Source: DASQZK01 sp963809925
GTDB lineage: Bacteria; Bacteroidota; Bacteroidia; Bacteroidales; GCA-2748055
Direction of reading: 5' to 3'
Assembly (NCBI GenBank): GCA_963809925.1
Contig: CAWELH010000003.1
Location: forward strand, 434,001 to 498,000
DNA: 64,000 bases
Of the stretch, positions 9,061-17,737 are shown in pieces; within the stretch, counting starts at the first letter, position 1; the number at the start of each line of letters is the position of its first letter. The notes beneath the pieces are model-generated. The model was not told the origin of the DNA. It was given only the letters and a program-made list of their open reading frames with translations, and made no database searches. Made by a program: the position numbers and the translations under genes.

Positions 9061-9645
9061 ATGAAAACAATAGGCTTAGTATTAACGATGCTAGTAGTTG
9101 TATCCTTAAGCAGTTTTGCTCAGGTATCGGAAAAAAGATTTGCATTTGAACTTAACAGTGGTGTATCATTGGCAACCAAGAAAATAAATGATGCCAAATT
9201 AAATCCGGGATTTGGTTTTGAGGGCACCTTTCATTACCGCTTTATGCCCTATTTAGGTGTATATGGTGGTTGGGGGTGGAATAGACTTGGCTCCGATAAT
9301 TCATTTGCCGGAAACAATGTTTGTTTTGAAGAAACAGGCTACATTTTTGGACTGAACTTTACGCACCCAATTGGTACTTCAAAATTGGCATATTATGTAA
9401 GAGCCGGAGGATTATACAATCATATCGAAACCGAAAACACCGAGGGCGATATAATTAATGATAGCAAACACGGATTTGGTTATCAGTTAGCAGGTGGAAT
9501 TGACATTAATTTAGGTAAGAACTGGAGCCTCACTCCAGGGCTGAAGTTTAACTCTTTGTCACGAGACGCTATGTTTGAAGGGACATCTAAAAAACTTGAC
9601 TACCAATACATTTCTGTAAGAGTTGGCATTGCAAAAAGGTTTTAA
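9061..9645 (+). CDS. small outer-membrane beta-barrel protein (porin/OmpA-like barrel)
   Basis: The product has 194 residues. A signal peptide (MKTIGLVLTMLVVVSLSSFAQ) ends with AQ, as is common in Bacteroidota. The mature part alternates hydrophobic and polar residues in about eight strands (for example FGFEGTFHYRF and YLGVYGGWGWNR), and the protein ends in a barrel-like strand VGIAKRF with terminal Phe. It is probably an eight-stranded barrel of the outer-membrane-protein beta-barrel family, with no specific function assignable. The ATG at 9061 is chosen over 9028 because the extra residues would precede the signal peptide. A hairpin terminator follows. Confidence 0.75.
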   Translation: MKTIGLVLTMLVVVSLSSFAQVSEKRFAFELNSGVSLATKKINDAKLNPGFGFEGTFHYRFMPYLGVYGGWGWNRLGSDNSFAGNNVCFEETGYIFGLNFTHPIGTSKLAYYVRAGGLYNHIETENTEGDIINDSKHGFGYQLAGGIDINLGKNWSLTPGLKFNSLSRDAMFEGTSKKLDYQYISVRVGIAKRF

Positions 9646-9657
9646 TAAAAATACCTG

Positions 9658-9697
9658 GAGAGAGTGATTTGTTGTTAAAAAAGCAAATTGCTCTCTC
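9658..9697 (+). terminator. hairpin terminator after the porin-like gene
   Basis: GAGAGAGTGATTTG pairs with CAAATTGCTCTCTC with two mismatches, over a 12-base loop; the downstream side is ATGCTTTTA, only moderately T-rich. Confidence 0.55.
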
Positions 9698-9737
9698 ATG
9701 CTTTTACATCAATAATTAAGTGGTAAAAACTATAGAG

Positions 9738-10097
9738 ATGATAAAATTGAGCTTTTTTATTTATATAACATTTATTGTTTCGTTAATCGCCTGTGAAAAA
9801 GAACCGCGTATCTATTTTGGATTTGATTCCCCGATTGATAAAAATTCAAAAGGATTGGTGATAGCTGATATTTCGCAAAATGTTGAGAAAATATATTTAA
9901 AAGGATTTATCGGTCTTGCACAAGGTGAAGTGGAGATCAATCTTGTCAATCCAAACGGTTTTGCTGTTTATTCAAAAACAATAATTGCACCTGTTGAAGT
10001 AGAAATTAATGAAACTTTTAATGCATCCAATGGATACTGGAGATTGAAGTATAAAAGTCATGAAGGAATTGGAGAAATCGATTTACATTTACATTGA
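9738..10097 (+). CDS. small lipoprotein of unknown function
   Basis: The product has 119 residues from ATG 9738; a GTG at 9720 is possible but would precede the signal peptide. A lipoprotein signal ends in the lipobox SLIAC, so the mature protein begins with lipidated Cys followed by EKEPRIYFGFDS. The rest reads like a single beta-sandwich (alternating KIYLKGFIGLAQGEVEINLVN). I do not recognise a family. It sits between a terminator and a LytS-type kinase gene on the same strand, so it could be made with the signalling pair. Confidence 0.6.
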   Translation: MIKLSFFIYITFIVSLIACEKEPRIYFGFDSPIDKNSKGLVIADISQNVEKIYLKGFIGLAQGEVEINLVNPNGFAVYSKTIIAPVEVEINETFNASNGYWRLKYKSHEGIGEIDLHLH

Positions 10098-10137
10098 TGC
10101 TGCAAACCAACGGGATTAGGAATCCCCAATTTGAAGT

Positions 10138-10145
10138 ATTTTTGA
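10138..10145 (+). promoter_or_regulatory. -7 box (TATTTTTG) for the LytS/LytTR pair
   Basis: The sequence matches TAnnTTTG and lies 31 bases before the kinase ATG. Confidence 0.45.
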
Positions 10146-10175
10146 TTGAAATAATTACTTTTAAGCAACACATAC

Positions 10176-11265
10176 ATGCCATTTAAACAAATTCATAGCT
10201 TTTTCCCATTCAATCGCCTATTAAAGTTTCTTATTGGATTGGCAATTGGAGTCCAATTAGTGGTCATTTTATACAATCACATAAGTGGCTATTATATACT
10301 TGATGGGTATGTACATTTTTTTATGACGACTTTTAAGAGGCTCCTTATTGAGTTTGCTCGCAGGCTTTTTAATTGCTTATCCTGATTTGTTTGTAATTCA
10401 ATACATGAATAGAATTGCACCCTGGGGCAAAAATATTTTTAAGAGAATTCCTTTACAGCTTGGATTAACGGTTATTATAGCTGCAATTATAGCCACATTT
10501 ATTACATTATTTGCAAATTGGATTAAAGCATATACCGATCATGAAGTTGTGAGTATTGTAATATCCAATGTTCTGATTTATATTGTGGTAAACATCGTTG
10601 TAATGGCCATTTTTGAAGGTTGGATTCTCTTTATTGAAAGAGCAAAGGCAAAACAAATAGCAGATAGTTTACAAACAGAACTTTCACAGATAAAATTTGA
10701 AGTGCTGAAAAGCCAGATTAATCCTCATTTTATGTTTAATAGCCTGAATGTTCTGTCAGGATTAATTAATAAAGATGTAAAAAAGGCACAACAATTTATT
10801 GATGAGTTTTCGATGATATATCGCTATGTGCTGGAAACAATTGAACAACCGGTTGCCACCTTGGGGAAAGAACTTGAATTTATGCGGTCGTATCTTTTTC
10901 TTCAGCAAATTCGGTATGGCGAAAATCTAACCTATTCTGTAAATATTACAGCAGACCTTATGGAGATGTTTCTCCCGCCTTTATCGTTGCAGGTTGTTCT
11001 GGAAAATGCGATGAAACACAACATTATCAATGAATCGAAACCTTTGCATATTGAAATTACCGATGAAGCGCTTACACTTATTGTAAAGAACAATATTCAA
11101 CCAAAAATTTCGAAAGGGATTTCAACCGGCTTGGGATTAAAAAACCTCATAAAGCGATATGCATTAATCAGCGACCTTGTTCCTGAATTTAAAGTAGAAA
11201 CCAATCATTATATTGCCAAACTTCCATTAATAAAAATTGAAAACCATGAACATACTAATAATTGA
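10176..11265 (+). pseudogene. LytS-type sensor histidine kinase, one frameshift
   Basis: Two overlapping frames (10176-10385 and 10348-11265) form one gene of about 360 residues. Removing one base near 10338 joins them as MTTFKSSLLSLLAGFLIAY. The N-terminal part has about four transmembrane segments. The cytoplasmic part is a His_kinase domain (PF06580) with phospho-accepting His in NPHFMFNSLN, N box ENAMKHN and G box STGLGLKN. Such kinases signal to LytTR regulators, and one overlaps its end by 20 bases. If the shift is real, the kinase could still be made from the second frame without its first two membrane segments; if it is a sequencing slip, the gene is normal. Confidence 0.8.
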
Positions 11266-12001
11266 AGACGAAGTTTTTGCCGCTGAAAAGCTGGAACAAA
11301 TGTTATTTGATATTAATCCGGCCATTAGCGTATTGGCAAAATTGGGCTCCATTAATGAATCGGTGAAATGGTTGATGAATAATACTACCGATCTGATTTT
11401 TCTGGATATTCAGCTTTCCGATGGGATTAGCTTTAGCATATTCGAACAGGTAACCATCAACACGCCAATCATTTTTACAACCGCATACGACCAATATGCT
11501 ATTAAAGCATTCCAGTTAAACAGCATTTCCTACCTTCTAAAGCCGATAAGGAAAAAAGACCTGGAAGAGAGCCTTAAAAAGTATCAATCGCTGAAATCTG
11601 CTTTTAGTATTGACTTTGAAATGCTTTTGGCGAATATACAGGGGAGAGAACCAGATTATAAAAAGAGATTTCTTATACAGATTGGAGAAAAAATAAGAAA
11701 GGTTGAGTTAAGCGAAATCGCTTATTTCTTTGTCCTTGAAAAAGCTGTTTATTTGAGAACCTTCCAGGGGAATTCGTACCCGGTTGAATACACACTTGAT
11801 AAACTTGAAAGTCTGATCAACCCTGAAAAGTTTTTCAGAATAAACCGCAAGTATATTGTCAGCATAGATTCTATATCCAATATGTTAGCCTATTCAAGGT
11901 CAAGAGTAAAACTGGAACTTAAACCGAACGCCGAAGAAGAACTCGACACCATTGTAAGTATTGATCGTTCTTCGGATTTCAAAAAGTGGCTGAACACTTA
12001 A
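11246..12001 (+). CDS. LytTR-family response regulator
   Basis: The product has 251 residues starting MNILIIEDE. The receiver domain (about 1-115) has acidic pocket EDE (8-10), phospho-acceptor Asp54 in IFLDIQLSDG, TTAYD and LLKPI. A LytTR DNA-binding domain covers about 145-250, with FFRINRKYIVSID. The start overlaps the end of the kinase gene by 20 bases, so the two are translationally coupled. These regulators bind paired direct repeats upstream of membrane or secretion genes; the target here is unknown. It is intact although its kinase is frameshifted. Confidence 0.9.
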   Translation: MNILIIEDEVFAAEKLEQMLFDINPAISVLAKLGSINESVKWLMNNTTDLIFLDIQLSDGISFSIFEQVTINTPIIFTTAYDQYAIKAFQLNSISYLLKPIRKKDLEESLKKYQSLKSAFSIDFEMLLANIQGREPDYKKRFLIQIGEKIRKVELSEIAYFFVLEKAVYLRTFQGNSYPVEYTLDKLESLINPEKFFRINRKYIVSIDSISNMLAYSRSRVKLELKPNAEEELDTIVSIDRSSDFKKWLNT

Positions 12002-12219
12002 CCAAAAAACCATTTGGAGTTTGTGGCGTAACCGAACAGAATATATATCCTGAATTAGGAGAGATAATTAAAAAATCAGCACAAGCATTACAAAACAATT
12101 TTAAGCCGTGCCTGAATGTGGGTAACGAATAAGCTCCTTTTGCCTACTCGACCCAACAAACATTAGGTTGCATTGAGAAAACGATAAACAATGGAATTTT
12201 AAGAAAATTCTCCTTTTGA
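12002..12219 (+). pseudogene. unrecognised coding remnant with one in-frame stop
   Basis: The frame directly behind the regulator reads TKKPFGVCGVTEQNIYPELG and continues to NFKPCLNVGNE, is stopped by TAA at 12130-12132, then goes on as APFAYSTQQTLGC to a TGA at 12217-12219. The amino-acid composition is protein-like on both sides of the stop. No start codon or known family is visible. It is probably the decayed tail of a lost gene. Confidence 0.3.
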
Positions 12220-12232
12220 AAATAAGGAACAG

Positions 12233-12535
12233 ATGGTTACTGAAATATACCAGAAGTTGATTTCAGAATGTGAAAAATTTGGAACTGTCATTCAATCCTA
12301 AAAGAAGACAAGTATTCATCTAGATACAAAATCTGAATTTGTTGGATTTTATACAAGAAAAAATTGTCTATTACTTCATAATCACAGTAACTTTGAGATG
12401 GGCATTAATAGAATTGAAAAAACTGAAAAAATTTCAGCAAATAGGTTCAAACATATAATCCGAATTACAAATCCTTACGAAATAGACATGCAAGTTGTTA
12501 ATTGGCTGAAATCTGCTTACAAACTGAAAAGTTAA
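12233..12535 (+). pseudogene. DUF5655-domain small protein with in-frame stop
   Basis: From ATG 12233 the frame encodes MVTEIYQKLISECEKFGTV, meets TAA at 12299-12301, and then continues uninterrupted for 77 codons (KKTSIHLDTKSEFVGFY ... NWLKSAYKLKS) to TAA at 12533. The second part has the DUF5655 pattern: a phrase on seeing or tolerating a substrate strand, then basic HIIRI, then an aspartate-rich end with a W-x-K-x-AY helix. The family is poorly characterised and occurs alone or attached to nucleic-acid-related domains. One substitution or indel would repair it. It lies one base before the next small gene. Confidence 0.5.
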
Positions 12536-12536
12536 T

Positions 12537-12830
12537 ATGGATAACATTACAAAAGGTATAATAGCAGGATTGGCATTCGGAATTGCTTCGATAATTCCTA
12601 TGTTTTTTATGAAATTCGAAGACAAGAAGAAGGCAATTGTAGGTTCTTTCATTAATCGTTTCGCGATTGGATTCATAATATTCAATGTTGACTTGCCAAT
12701 AGCAGGCTGGTTAAAAGGCTTAATTATTGGTTCAATTTTGAGTTTACCAGATGCTCTGATAACGAAAGCGTTCAAACCTATAATGGGATTGGGTATCATT
12801 GGCGGAATTATATGTGGATTGCTTACCTAA
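12537..12830 (+). CDS. small hydrophobic membrane protein
   Basis: The product has 97 residues with three hydrophobic segments: about 7-27 (IIAGLAFGIASIIPMFFM), 38-58 (FINRFAIGFIIFNVDLPIAG) and 60-95 (LIIGSILSLPDALITKAF to GGIICGLLT). It is glycine-rich. The start ATG lies one base after the stop of the decayed DUF5655 gene, so the two were probably co-expressed. I do not recognise a named family; it resembles short conserved membrane proteins often listed as hypothetical. Confidence 0.55.
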   Translation: MDNITKGIIAGLAFGIASIIPMFFMKFEDKKKAIVGSFINRFAIGFIIFNVDLPIAGWLKGLIIGSILSLPDALITKAFKPIMGLGIIGGIICGLLT

Positions 12831-12841
12831 ATTAAAGAAGA

Positions 12842-12910
12842 ATGAAAAAACCAACTATCACTGTATATGAAATCATAGCAGCCTTCTTGATGCTACGCTT
12901 CATTTACTAA
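12842..12910 (+). CDS. possible 22-residue hydrophobic peptide
   Basis: ATG 12842 opens a frame for a 22-residue peptide beginning MKKPTITVYEIIAAFLML, ending TAA 12910. It starts ten bases after the small membrane gene and could be a truncated membrane protein. Evidence is limited to spacing and hydrophobicity. Confidence 0.2.
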   Translation: MKKPTITVYEIIAAFLMLRFIY

Positions 12911-12969
12911 CCGTAACCCGCAAACGTAAAGACAGAGCCTATATTGGAGAATGAATTCAAAATCAAAAG

Positions 12970-13878
12970 ATGACTGAGTTAAAATCCAACATACCCTATT
13001 ACAAAGGCATTAATGATTTTTTAAAATCTATCCCATCGGAGTACGAAACAAAAAATCCGTATTTCTTTTGCTTGAGGTTGAAGGAAAACGAAGGTTCTAT
13101 TGGCAATTACAAACCACCCTTTCGGAAGGATTTTTATTTTATTGCATTAGTTTCAAATGCTGGCAATACAAAAATCACCTACGACAATACCAATGTTACC
13201 AGGCTCAGTTCATTTTTAGTTTTTCAATCTCCAGGACTGATTTATAGCTTTCTCAGGGATAATACTGCTAAGGGTTATTTGATTTACTTTAAAAAAGAAT
13301 GTTTGTCGTTTTTCAAACCCGATTTTGAAAAAGAATTCCCTTTCTTCGATATTCTGCATACCCATTTTTTCAAATTGAACGAATCAAAATTCAGTGAATT
13401 TTCCCCGCACTTTGAAGAAGTGTTTGCAGCTTATGAAAATGCAGGCGACAACCAGCATAAAGTGGCATCTGTTAAATTACTTGCGTTGTTGTACCTGCTG
13501 AAAGAATTTACCCATGCTTTCAGTCAATGGGAACAAGGATTTACCACTCCGCAACAAATTTTACTTCAGAAATTCGTACAGTTGGTCAACAACTTCTATA
13601 TTGAAAATCGCACGATAGAAGATTATGCTGCCCTGCTAAATGTAACCCCAAATCATCTTTCTCAATCTGTAAAATCTGCTTCGGGAAAAAACGCTTTGAG
13701 TTACATCACCGAAAGGTTGTTAACAGAAGCAAAATCGTTAATTCAGTTTACTGATTTTGACATTGCCGAGATTGCTTACCAGCTTAATTTTTCGGATCCG
13801 GCTAATTTTGGAAAGTTTTTCAAAAAGCATACCGGCCAGACACCACTCGAATTCAGAAAACAATCAGGTAAGAAATAA
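12970..13878 (+). CDS. AraC-family transcriptional regulator
   Basis: The product has 302 residues. An N-terminal cupin-like sensing region (about 40-130) precedes a C-terminal pair of helix-turn-helix motifs (about 203-300), with TIEDYAALLNVTPNHLSQSVK in the first and FDIAEIAYQLNFSDPANFGKFF in the second, ending in the usual TPLEFRK phrase. It probably controls the reductase-like gene that starts about 100 bases downstream on the same strand, an arrangement common for small AraC-controlled redox genes in this phylum. It is complete and AT-rich. The ligand cannot be predicted. Confidence 0.9.
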   Translation: MTELKSNIPYYKGINDFLKSIPSEYETKNPYFFCLRLKENEGSIGNYKPPFRKDFYFIALVSNAGNTKITYDNTNVTRLSSFLVFQSPGLIYSFLRDNTAKGYLIYFKKECLSFFKPDFEKEFPFFDILHTHFFKLNESKFSEFSPHFEEVFAAYENAGDNQHKVASVKLLALLYLLKEFTHAFSQWEQGFTTPQQILLQKFVQLVNNFYIENRTIEDYAALLNVTPNHLSQSVKSASGKNALSYITERLLTEAKSLIQFTDFDIAEIAYQLNFSDPANFGKFFKKHTGQTPLEFRKQSGKK

Positions 13879-13979
13879 TTTACCATTACAACCAACTTTT
13901 GAACAATTATGCTTTGAAAGGTTGTTCTCATCTTTGTATAATCAGAACAAAAAAATAATAATGTAAAAAAAAGAAAACA

Positions 13980-14675
13980 ATGAAAAAAATTGCAATTATC
14001 GGAACAGGACCCGTGGGTCAGACTTTCGCGTCCAAACTTATTTCACTTGGTTATGATGTTATGTTGGGCACAAGAAATGTGGCAGAAAAATTGAAAAGTA
14101 CTGCAAAAGATAGCTATGGCAACCCACCATTCAGTGAGTGGTATACATCAAACAACACTATAAAATTAGGAACATTTGCTGAAGCAGCCGCTTTTGGAGA
14201 AATTGTTTTGAATGCCACGCTAGGCGCAAATTCCATCAACGCTTTAAAACTGGCAAAAGCAAAAAACCTGGATGGAAAAATCATAATAGATGTTTCCAAT
14301 CCTTTGGATTTCAGCAAAGGGATGCCTCCCTGTTTAATCCCTGAACTATCCAACACAAATTCGTTGGGTGAAGAAATTCAAAGAGTATTTCCAGCTGCAA
14401 AAGTGGTAAAATCTTTTAATACAATGTGGTGCGGTTTAATGGTAAACCCAGTTATGATTGACGCCGGCGACCATACAAATTTTATATGTGGTAACGATGC
14501 AGACGCTAAAACAAAAGTAAAGTCGCTGATGAACGAATTTGGTTGGAAGAATGAAAACATTCTTGACCTTGGCGACATCAGTTCGGCCAGAGGAACAGAA
14601 GCTGTACTGCCTATATGGTTAAGAATTTGGGGTGCAACACAAAACGGTGCATTTAATTTTAAAGTAGTAAGCTAG
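13980..14675 (+). CDS. NADP-dependent F420-reductase-like oxidoreductase
   Basis: The product has 231 residues. A Rossmann motif GTGPVG at 8-13 and GTRN at about 31-34 match the F420_oxidored family (PF03807), in which RN favours NADP. Further conserved features are IIDVSNPLDF and VKSFNTMW. Bacteroidota generally lack F420, so these proteins are better described as NAD(P)-binding oxidoreductases of unknown substrate. The gene is intact and follows the AraC regulator, which may control it. Confidence 0.8.
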   Translation: MKKIAIIGTGPVGQTFASKLISLGYDVMLGTRNVAEKLKSTAKDSYGNPPFSEWYTSNNTIKLGTFAEAAAFGEIVLNATLGANSINALKLAKAKNLDGKIIIDVSNPLDFSKGMPPCLIPELSNTNSLGEEIQRVFPAAKVVKSFNTMWCGLMVNPVMIDAGDHTNFICGNDADAKTKVKSLMNEFGWKNENILDLGDISSARGTEAVLPIWLRIWGATQNGAFNFKVVS

Positions 14676-14847
14676 AGGGAATGGTGGAATGGTATTCTTT
14701 CAATTCATAGGGCTTTAATCGTTTCTTTGTGGCATTTTGGAAACGGATTACAACGCGACATTTTCATCTTGTCGACCATTTGCAACAAGCCTGAGCGATT
14801 AATTCAAAGACTATTCATGAAGAATATTTTGGACAGAGCTGAACAGC

Positions 14848-14982
14848 ATGCATGACAGATTTGGAATGGGATACGGATTTGGCTGGATTATCGGCCTTAT
14901 CATTCTTAGTGTAATTGTTTGGCTTATAGTTAAATATGTGAATCAAAAAAAAATTCAACATCTAACAAAAAATAAGAAATAA
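14848..14982 (+). CDS. 44-residue single-span membrane protein
   Basis: ATG 14848 opens a frame beginning MHDRFGMGYGFGWIIG, with one hydrophobic segment (about 12-30) and a lysine-rich tail HLTKNKK. Such short Met/Gly/Trp-containing proteins often sit beside heavy-metal genes, and a heavy-metal-binding mini-protein starts 17 bases downstream. Too short for a family call, but length, membrane segment and context make it credible. Confidence 0.45.
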   Translation: MHDRFGMGYGFGWIIGLIILSVIVWLIVKYVNQKKIQHLTKNKK

Positions 14983-14999
14983 TGAAAAATTCATAAAAT

Positions 15000-15128
15000 A
15001 TGCAATTCATCTGCCCGATGAAATGCGAAGGTGCAAAGGTCTATGACCAGGCAGGAAACTGCCCTGTATGTAATATGCAATTGGTTCCTGTTGAAGAAAA
15101 CAGCAAAAATAGCGGACATAAAAAGTGA
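15000..15128 (+). CDS. heavy-metal-binding domain mini-protein (HMBD)
   Basis: The product has 42 residues and is essentially one heavy-metal-binding domain (the module before the first domain of many copper ATPases and CusB-like proteins). FICPMKCEGAKVYDQAGNCP then VCNMQLVP places Cys and Met in the order CPMxC...CPVCxM, which binds soft metals. The usual domain reads YTCPMHPE; here the His is replaced by Lys-Cys. It directly follows the small membrane protein and may be a relic of a metal-efflux gene or a stand-alone chaperone. Confidence 0.6.
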   Translation: MQFICPMKCEGAKVYDQAGNCPVCNMQLVPVEENSKNSGHKK

Positions 15129-15239
15129 TGTAGTTAACCCTGAAAAAGAAAGGAAAACTCTTAAACTTAAAAAAGCAATTCCATGGGGGTCTCATTATTT
15201 CTAATAATTCTAACCTAACTGTGAGATAAAGATGGGTTG

Positions 15240-15425
15240 TTAAAGTCCATGAATGATTTTGTGCAATTCTTCTTTGGTTTTGCCTAACTTGATTTGCAGT
15301 TTGCCATACATTTCCTCTTCTTTGCCTTCTTGAAACATTAGATCATTATCGGTAAGGAATCCAAATTTCTTTTTTAATCTACCTTTCTGTTCATTCCAGT
15401 TTCCTTTTACTTCAGTTTTGTTCAT
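15240..15425 (-). CDS. CsbD-family stress protein
   Basis: The product has 61 residues starting MNKTEVKGNWNEQKGRLKKK, the hallmark of the CsbD-like family (general stress proteins with a four-helix fold). The usual KLKEKFG.LTDDDL pattern is seen as KKKFGFLTDNDL, followed by GKEEEMYGKLQ and LGKTKEE. An upstream in-frame ATG at 15485 would add 20 residues not found in the family. Its cellular role is not firmly known; it is induced by general stress in other bacteria. It is the only minus-strand gene in this stretch. Confidence 0.85.
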   Translation of the reverse strand: MNKTEVKGNWNEQKGRLKKKFGFLTDNDLMFQEGKEEEMYGKLQIKLGKTKEELHKIIHGL

Positions 15426-15676
15426 TACTTTAAATTTTATTGTCGCAAATGGCGATGCATAGGTGAATAAATTTTCACCTAACAAAGGTTGTCCTAGTAA
15501 TCAAAGAATATATTACATATTCCTGCACATTAGTTACATAATTCACACTAATGAATAAATTTCCCTTGTTGACCCGATCCGCCAACCGTTAGTGGCCATT
15601 GTTTAACTACCTCTCCTTACATCGATAGTCATACTGACTTTTTGTAATCCGAAAAAATATTCCAAAATAGATTTGC

Positions 15677-15720
15677 GTAAGTAAATACTTACATATATAT
15701 TTACGTAAGCAATTACTTAC
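15677..15720. promoter_or_regulatory. two tandem ArsR-type operators
   Basis: GTAAGTAAATACTTAC (15677-15692) is a perfect 7-2-7 inverted repeat. GTAAGCAATTACTTAC (15705-15720) is the same with one mismatch. They start 28 bp apart, and the second ends five bases before the ArsR ATG. The AAGTAnnTACTT core fits operators of ArsR-family autorepressors. Confidence 0.75.
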
Positions 15721-15725
15721 ATAAA

Positions 15726-16057
15726 ATGTCAGGACAAACAAGACGAGATGTTTTTCAAGCCATTGCTGACCCAACAAGACGACAAATCATAGAGCTTGTT
15801 GCAGATGAAGCACTGACTCTTAATACCATTGCCGATAAATTTCCGATAAGCCGACCTGCGATTTCTCAACACATTAAAATATTGAATAGAATGTGGTATA
15901 ATTGAGATTGAAACACATAGGTAGGGAACGTTATTGCAAGGTTCAACCCCAAAATCTCATTCCTGCTTTTTTATGGTTAGAACAGTACCAAAAACAATGG
16001 AAGGAACGAATTGACTCATTTGAGAAGTACGTAAACGAATTACAAACAAAAAAATAA
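15726..16057 (+). pseudogene. ArsR-family repressor with two frameshifts
   Basis: ATG 15726 begins [20 protein letters not shown] and has the winged-helix phrase [17 protein letters not shown]. Dropping one base near 15888 restores [12 protein letters not shown], and dropping one near 15919 restores GRERYCKVQPQN and the C-terminus ending NELQTKK at 16057. Both shifts are single-base insertions. The repaired protein of about 110 residues is of the SRPBCC-associated ArsR type, which represses itself and the adjacent SRPBCC gene; both operators are intact. As read, only a truncated 57-residue HTH fragment would be made. Confidence 0.8.
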
Positions 16058-16079
16058 TAAAACAAGTAAAATAAAAAAA

Positions 16080-16556
16080 ATGAACAAGAAAAATGACGTA
16101 ATAAATCGGACACTGACATATAATAGAAAGTTATTGACGCGCCTGTAAAATTAGTTTGGGAAGCATGGACAAATTCAGACCATGTGATGCAATGGTGGGC
16201 TCCTCCCGGGATGAAAATCGAAATGATTTCTCACGATTTCAACGTTGGTGGCAAATGGAAATACAGAATGCCAATGCCCGATGGAAATTTATTTATTTCC
16301 GAAGGTATATACTTAGAAATTGAACAATATAGAAAAATTGTTACATCCGCTGATTTTAAACCAATGACGGAAGGTGTTGAGTTACATGTTTTATTTGAAG
16401 CAGACGGGTGACAAGACTAAGTTTACATTTAGCGTTATTCATGCAACAGAAGAATATTGCAAGGCACAAGAAAAAATGGGCTTCTACAATGGTTGGGGTT
16501 CTGCATTTAACAGAATGGAGGCATTAATTATTTCAAGTTTTGTAAAAAATAAATAA
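16080..16556 (+). pseudogene. SRPBCC (AHSA1-like) domain protein with two frameshifts
   Basis: Starting at ATG 16080 with NRTLTYNR, one missing base in an A-run near 16127 leads to KVIDAPVKLVWEAW and WWAPPGM. The second shift, one extra G near 16408, joins FEADG to DKTKFTFSV and the C-terminus ending SSFVKNK. The repaired protein (about 158 residues) is an Activator-of-Hsp90-like SRPBCC domain, a hydrophobic-ligand-binding fold often paired with an ArsR repressor in one operon, as here. Its substrate is unknown. Confidence 0.75.
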
Positions 16557-16886
16557 CAAATATTTGTTATTTGCAGTTGGACAGATACCAAAGAAAAAAC
16601 AACGAACCGCTGACATGCCGTATAGCCAATTAGGGTTTAGTGGTTTGCAAAACTTCTGTACATTTTTAGAAACAAACTCGTAACCTGATTTGTTATCGCC
16701 ATGGAATGGCCAATGAATCATATACCTAACTGTTATCCGCAATGCTTTGGCAGCGTAATAATAGAGCGATCACTATTAAGATATGTTGTTTAATCTTAAT
16801 TATGTGTTAGGTCAAAAATTGGAAGGAATGAAAGTTTCGATATTGTATCATCGCAGTTTTATAATAGGATTAATATAGAAAAGTTT
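16557..16886. other. non-coding spacer with possible recombination-type motif
   Basis: No gene is supported. ACCTAAC at 16724-16730 and GTTAGGT near 16807-16813 form a 7-bp inverted pair about 90 bp apart, and AACTGTTATCCGCAATGC at 16728 resembles motifs at three other gene boundaries in this stretch. Confidence 0.4.
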
Positions 16887-17453
16887 ATGTTCATTCAAAC
16901 CGTATCAGATACAGAGGCTGAGGGCAAACTTCGCGAGATTTACGAAGGTGATCGAAAGAATATGGGTTACGTGCCTAATCATGCCAGGATTTTTAGTCTA
17001 CGTCCTGAGGTATTGGAAGCTTGGCGCGCCTTTCAGAAGAGTATTCGCAAAAACATTCGATTGAGGCGCTATGAGTTGGTCACGCTGGCAGCTGCAATGG
17101 CATTGAATTGCCGATACTGTATCCTCGCTCACGGCACAATCTTGATCAAGAATGGGATTAGCGTGGATCAGTTGCGTAGTATCCTGGCAAATTTTAATGA
17201 CGCAGGACTGGAACAAACTGAGGTTGCGATGATGGAATTCGCCCAAAAGATAATACGGAACGCCAATGAAATTACGATTGAAGATGTCGATGCATTGCGT
17301 GCGCTGGATCTCGATGACGTCGAAATTCTCGACTTTACACTGACAGCAACAATGCGAAGCTTTGCCAGCAAAACGTTCGATGCGCTGGGAGCCGAACCTG
17401 ACGATGTTTACGACGAACTGGAACACCAGCTAACTGATCTGCTTCCTAAGTAG
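16887..17453 (+). CDS. AhpD-like peroxidase-related protein (carboxymuconolactone decarboxylase family)
   Basis: The product has 188 residues. The catalytic-type motif CRYCILAH (Cys75, Cys78, His82) is that of AhpD-like alkylhydroperoxidases, flanked by the family's helical core (about 40-140), with PNHARIFSLRPEVLEAW before it. The long variant belongs to the uncharacterised peroxidase-related group. It may reduce organic peroxides with a dithiol cofactor. The gene is intact and somewhat higher in GC than the pieces before it; no partner reductase is near. Confidence 0.85.
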   Translation: MFIQTVSDTEAEGKLREIYEGDRKNMGYVPNHARIFSLRPEVLEAWRAFQKSIRKNIRLRRYELVTLAAAMALNCRYCILAHGTILIKNGISVDQLRSILANFNDAGLEQTEVAMMEFAQKIIRNANEITIEDVDALRALDLDDVEILDFTLTATMRSFASKTFDALGAEPDDVYDELEHQLTDLLPK

Positions 17454-17658
17454 TACCAAACCCACAGCTCATAAGAAGGGTAACCATTGCACAACCTCTT
17501 AATTTTTGAAAATTAATCTCTTTTTAAATCTGTGCATTTAATTAATCCATTCAAATTTGCCGGTTTATAAAAATCCGGTTAATTTCCTGATTCACAAAAA
17601 ATAGCAAAGTTTTGCCCCGTTGCCTAATCGCACTCTCTGAGGCCAAAACCACATTTTT

Positions 17659-17666
17659 TATCTTTG
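17659..17666 (+). promoter_or_regulatory. -7 box (TATCTTTG)
   Basis: The sequence matches TAnnTTTG and lies 37 bases before an ATG at 17703 that opens a 12-codon frame (MKATKTTLRIWE), and 72 before the small frame at 17738. Confidence 0.4.
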
Positions 17667-17737
17667 TAGTAGTACACTTTTGAATATCATTAACAGAATT
17701 TGATGAAAGCAACAAAAACAACGTTGAGAATTTGGGA

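Noticed and set aside
12434..12799. 121-codon minus-strand frame
   Set aside because: It mirrors the small membrane protein and the DUF5655 remnant; the plus-strand readings are more protein-like.
15001..15195. 62-codon minus-strand frame
   Set aside because: Antisense to the heavy-metal-binding mini-gene, whose Cys pattern is clearly real.
16724..16813. Integron attC site
   Set aside because: A 7-bp inverted pair fits RYYYAAC/GTTRRRY, but the inside does not fold as an attC and no integrase is in the window.
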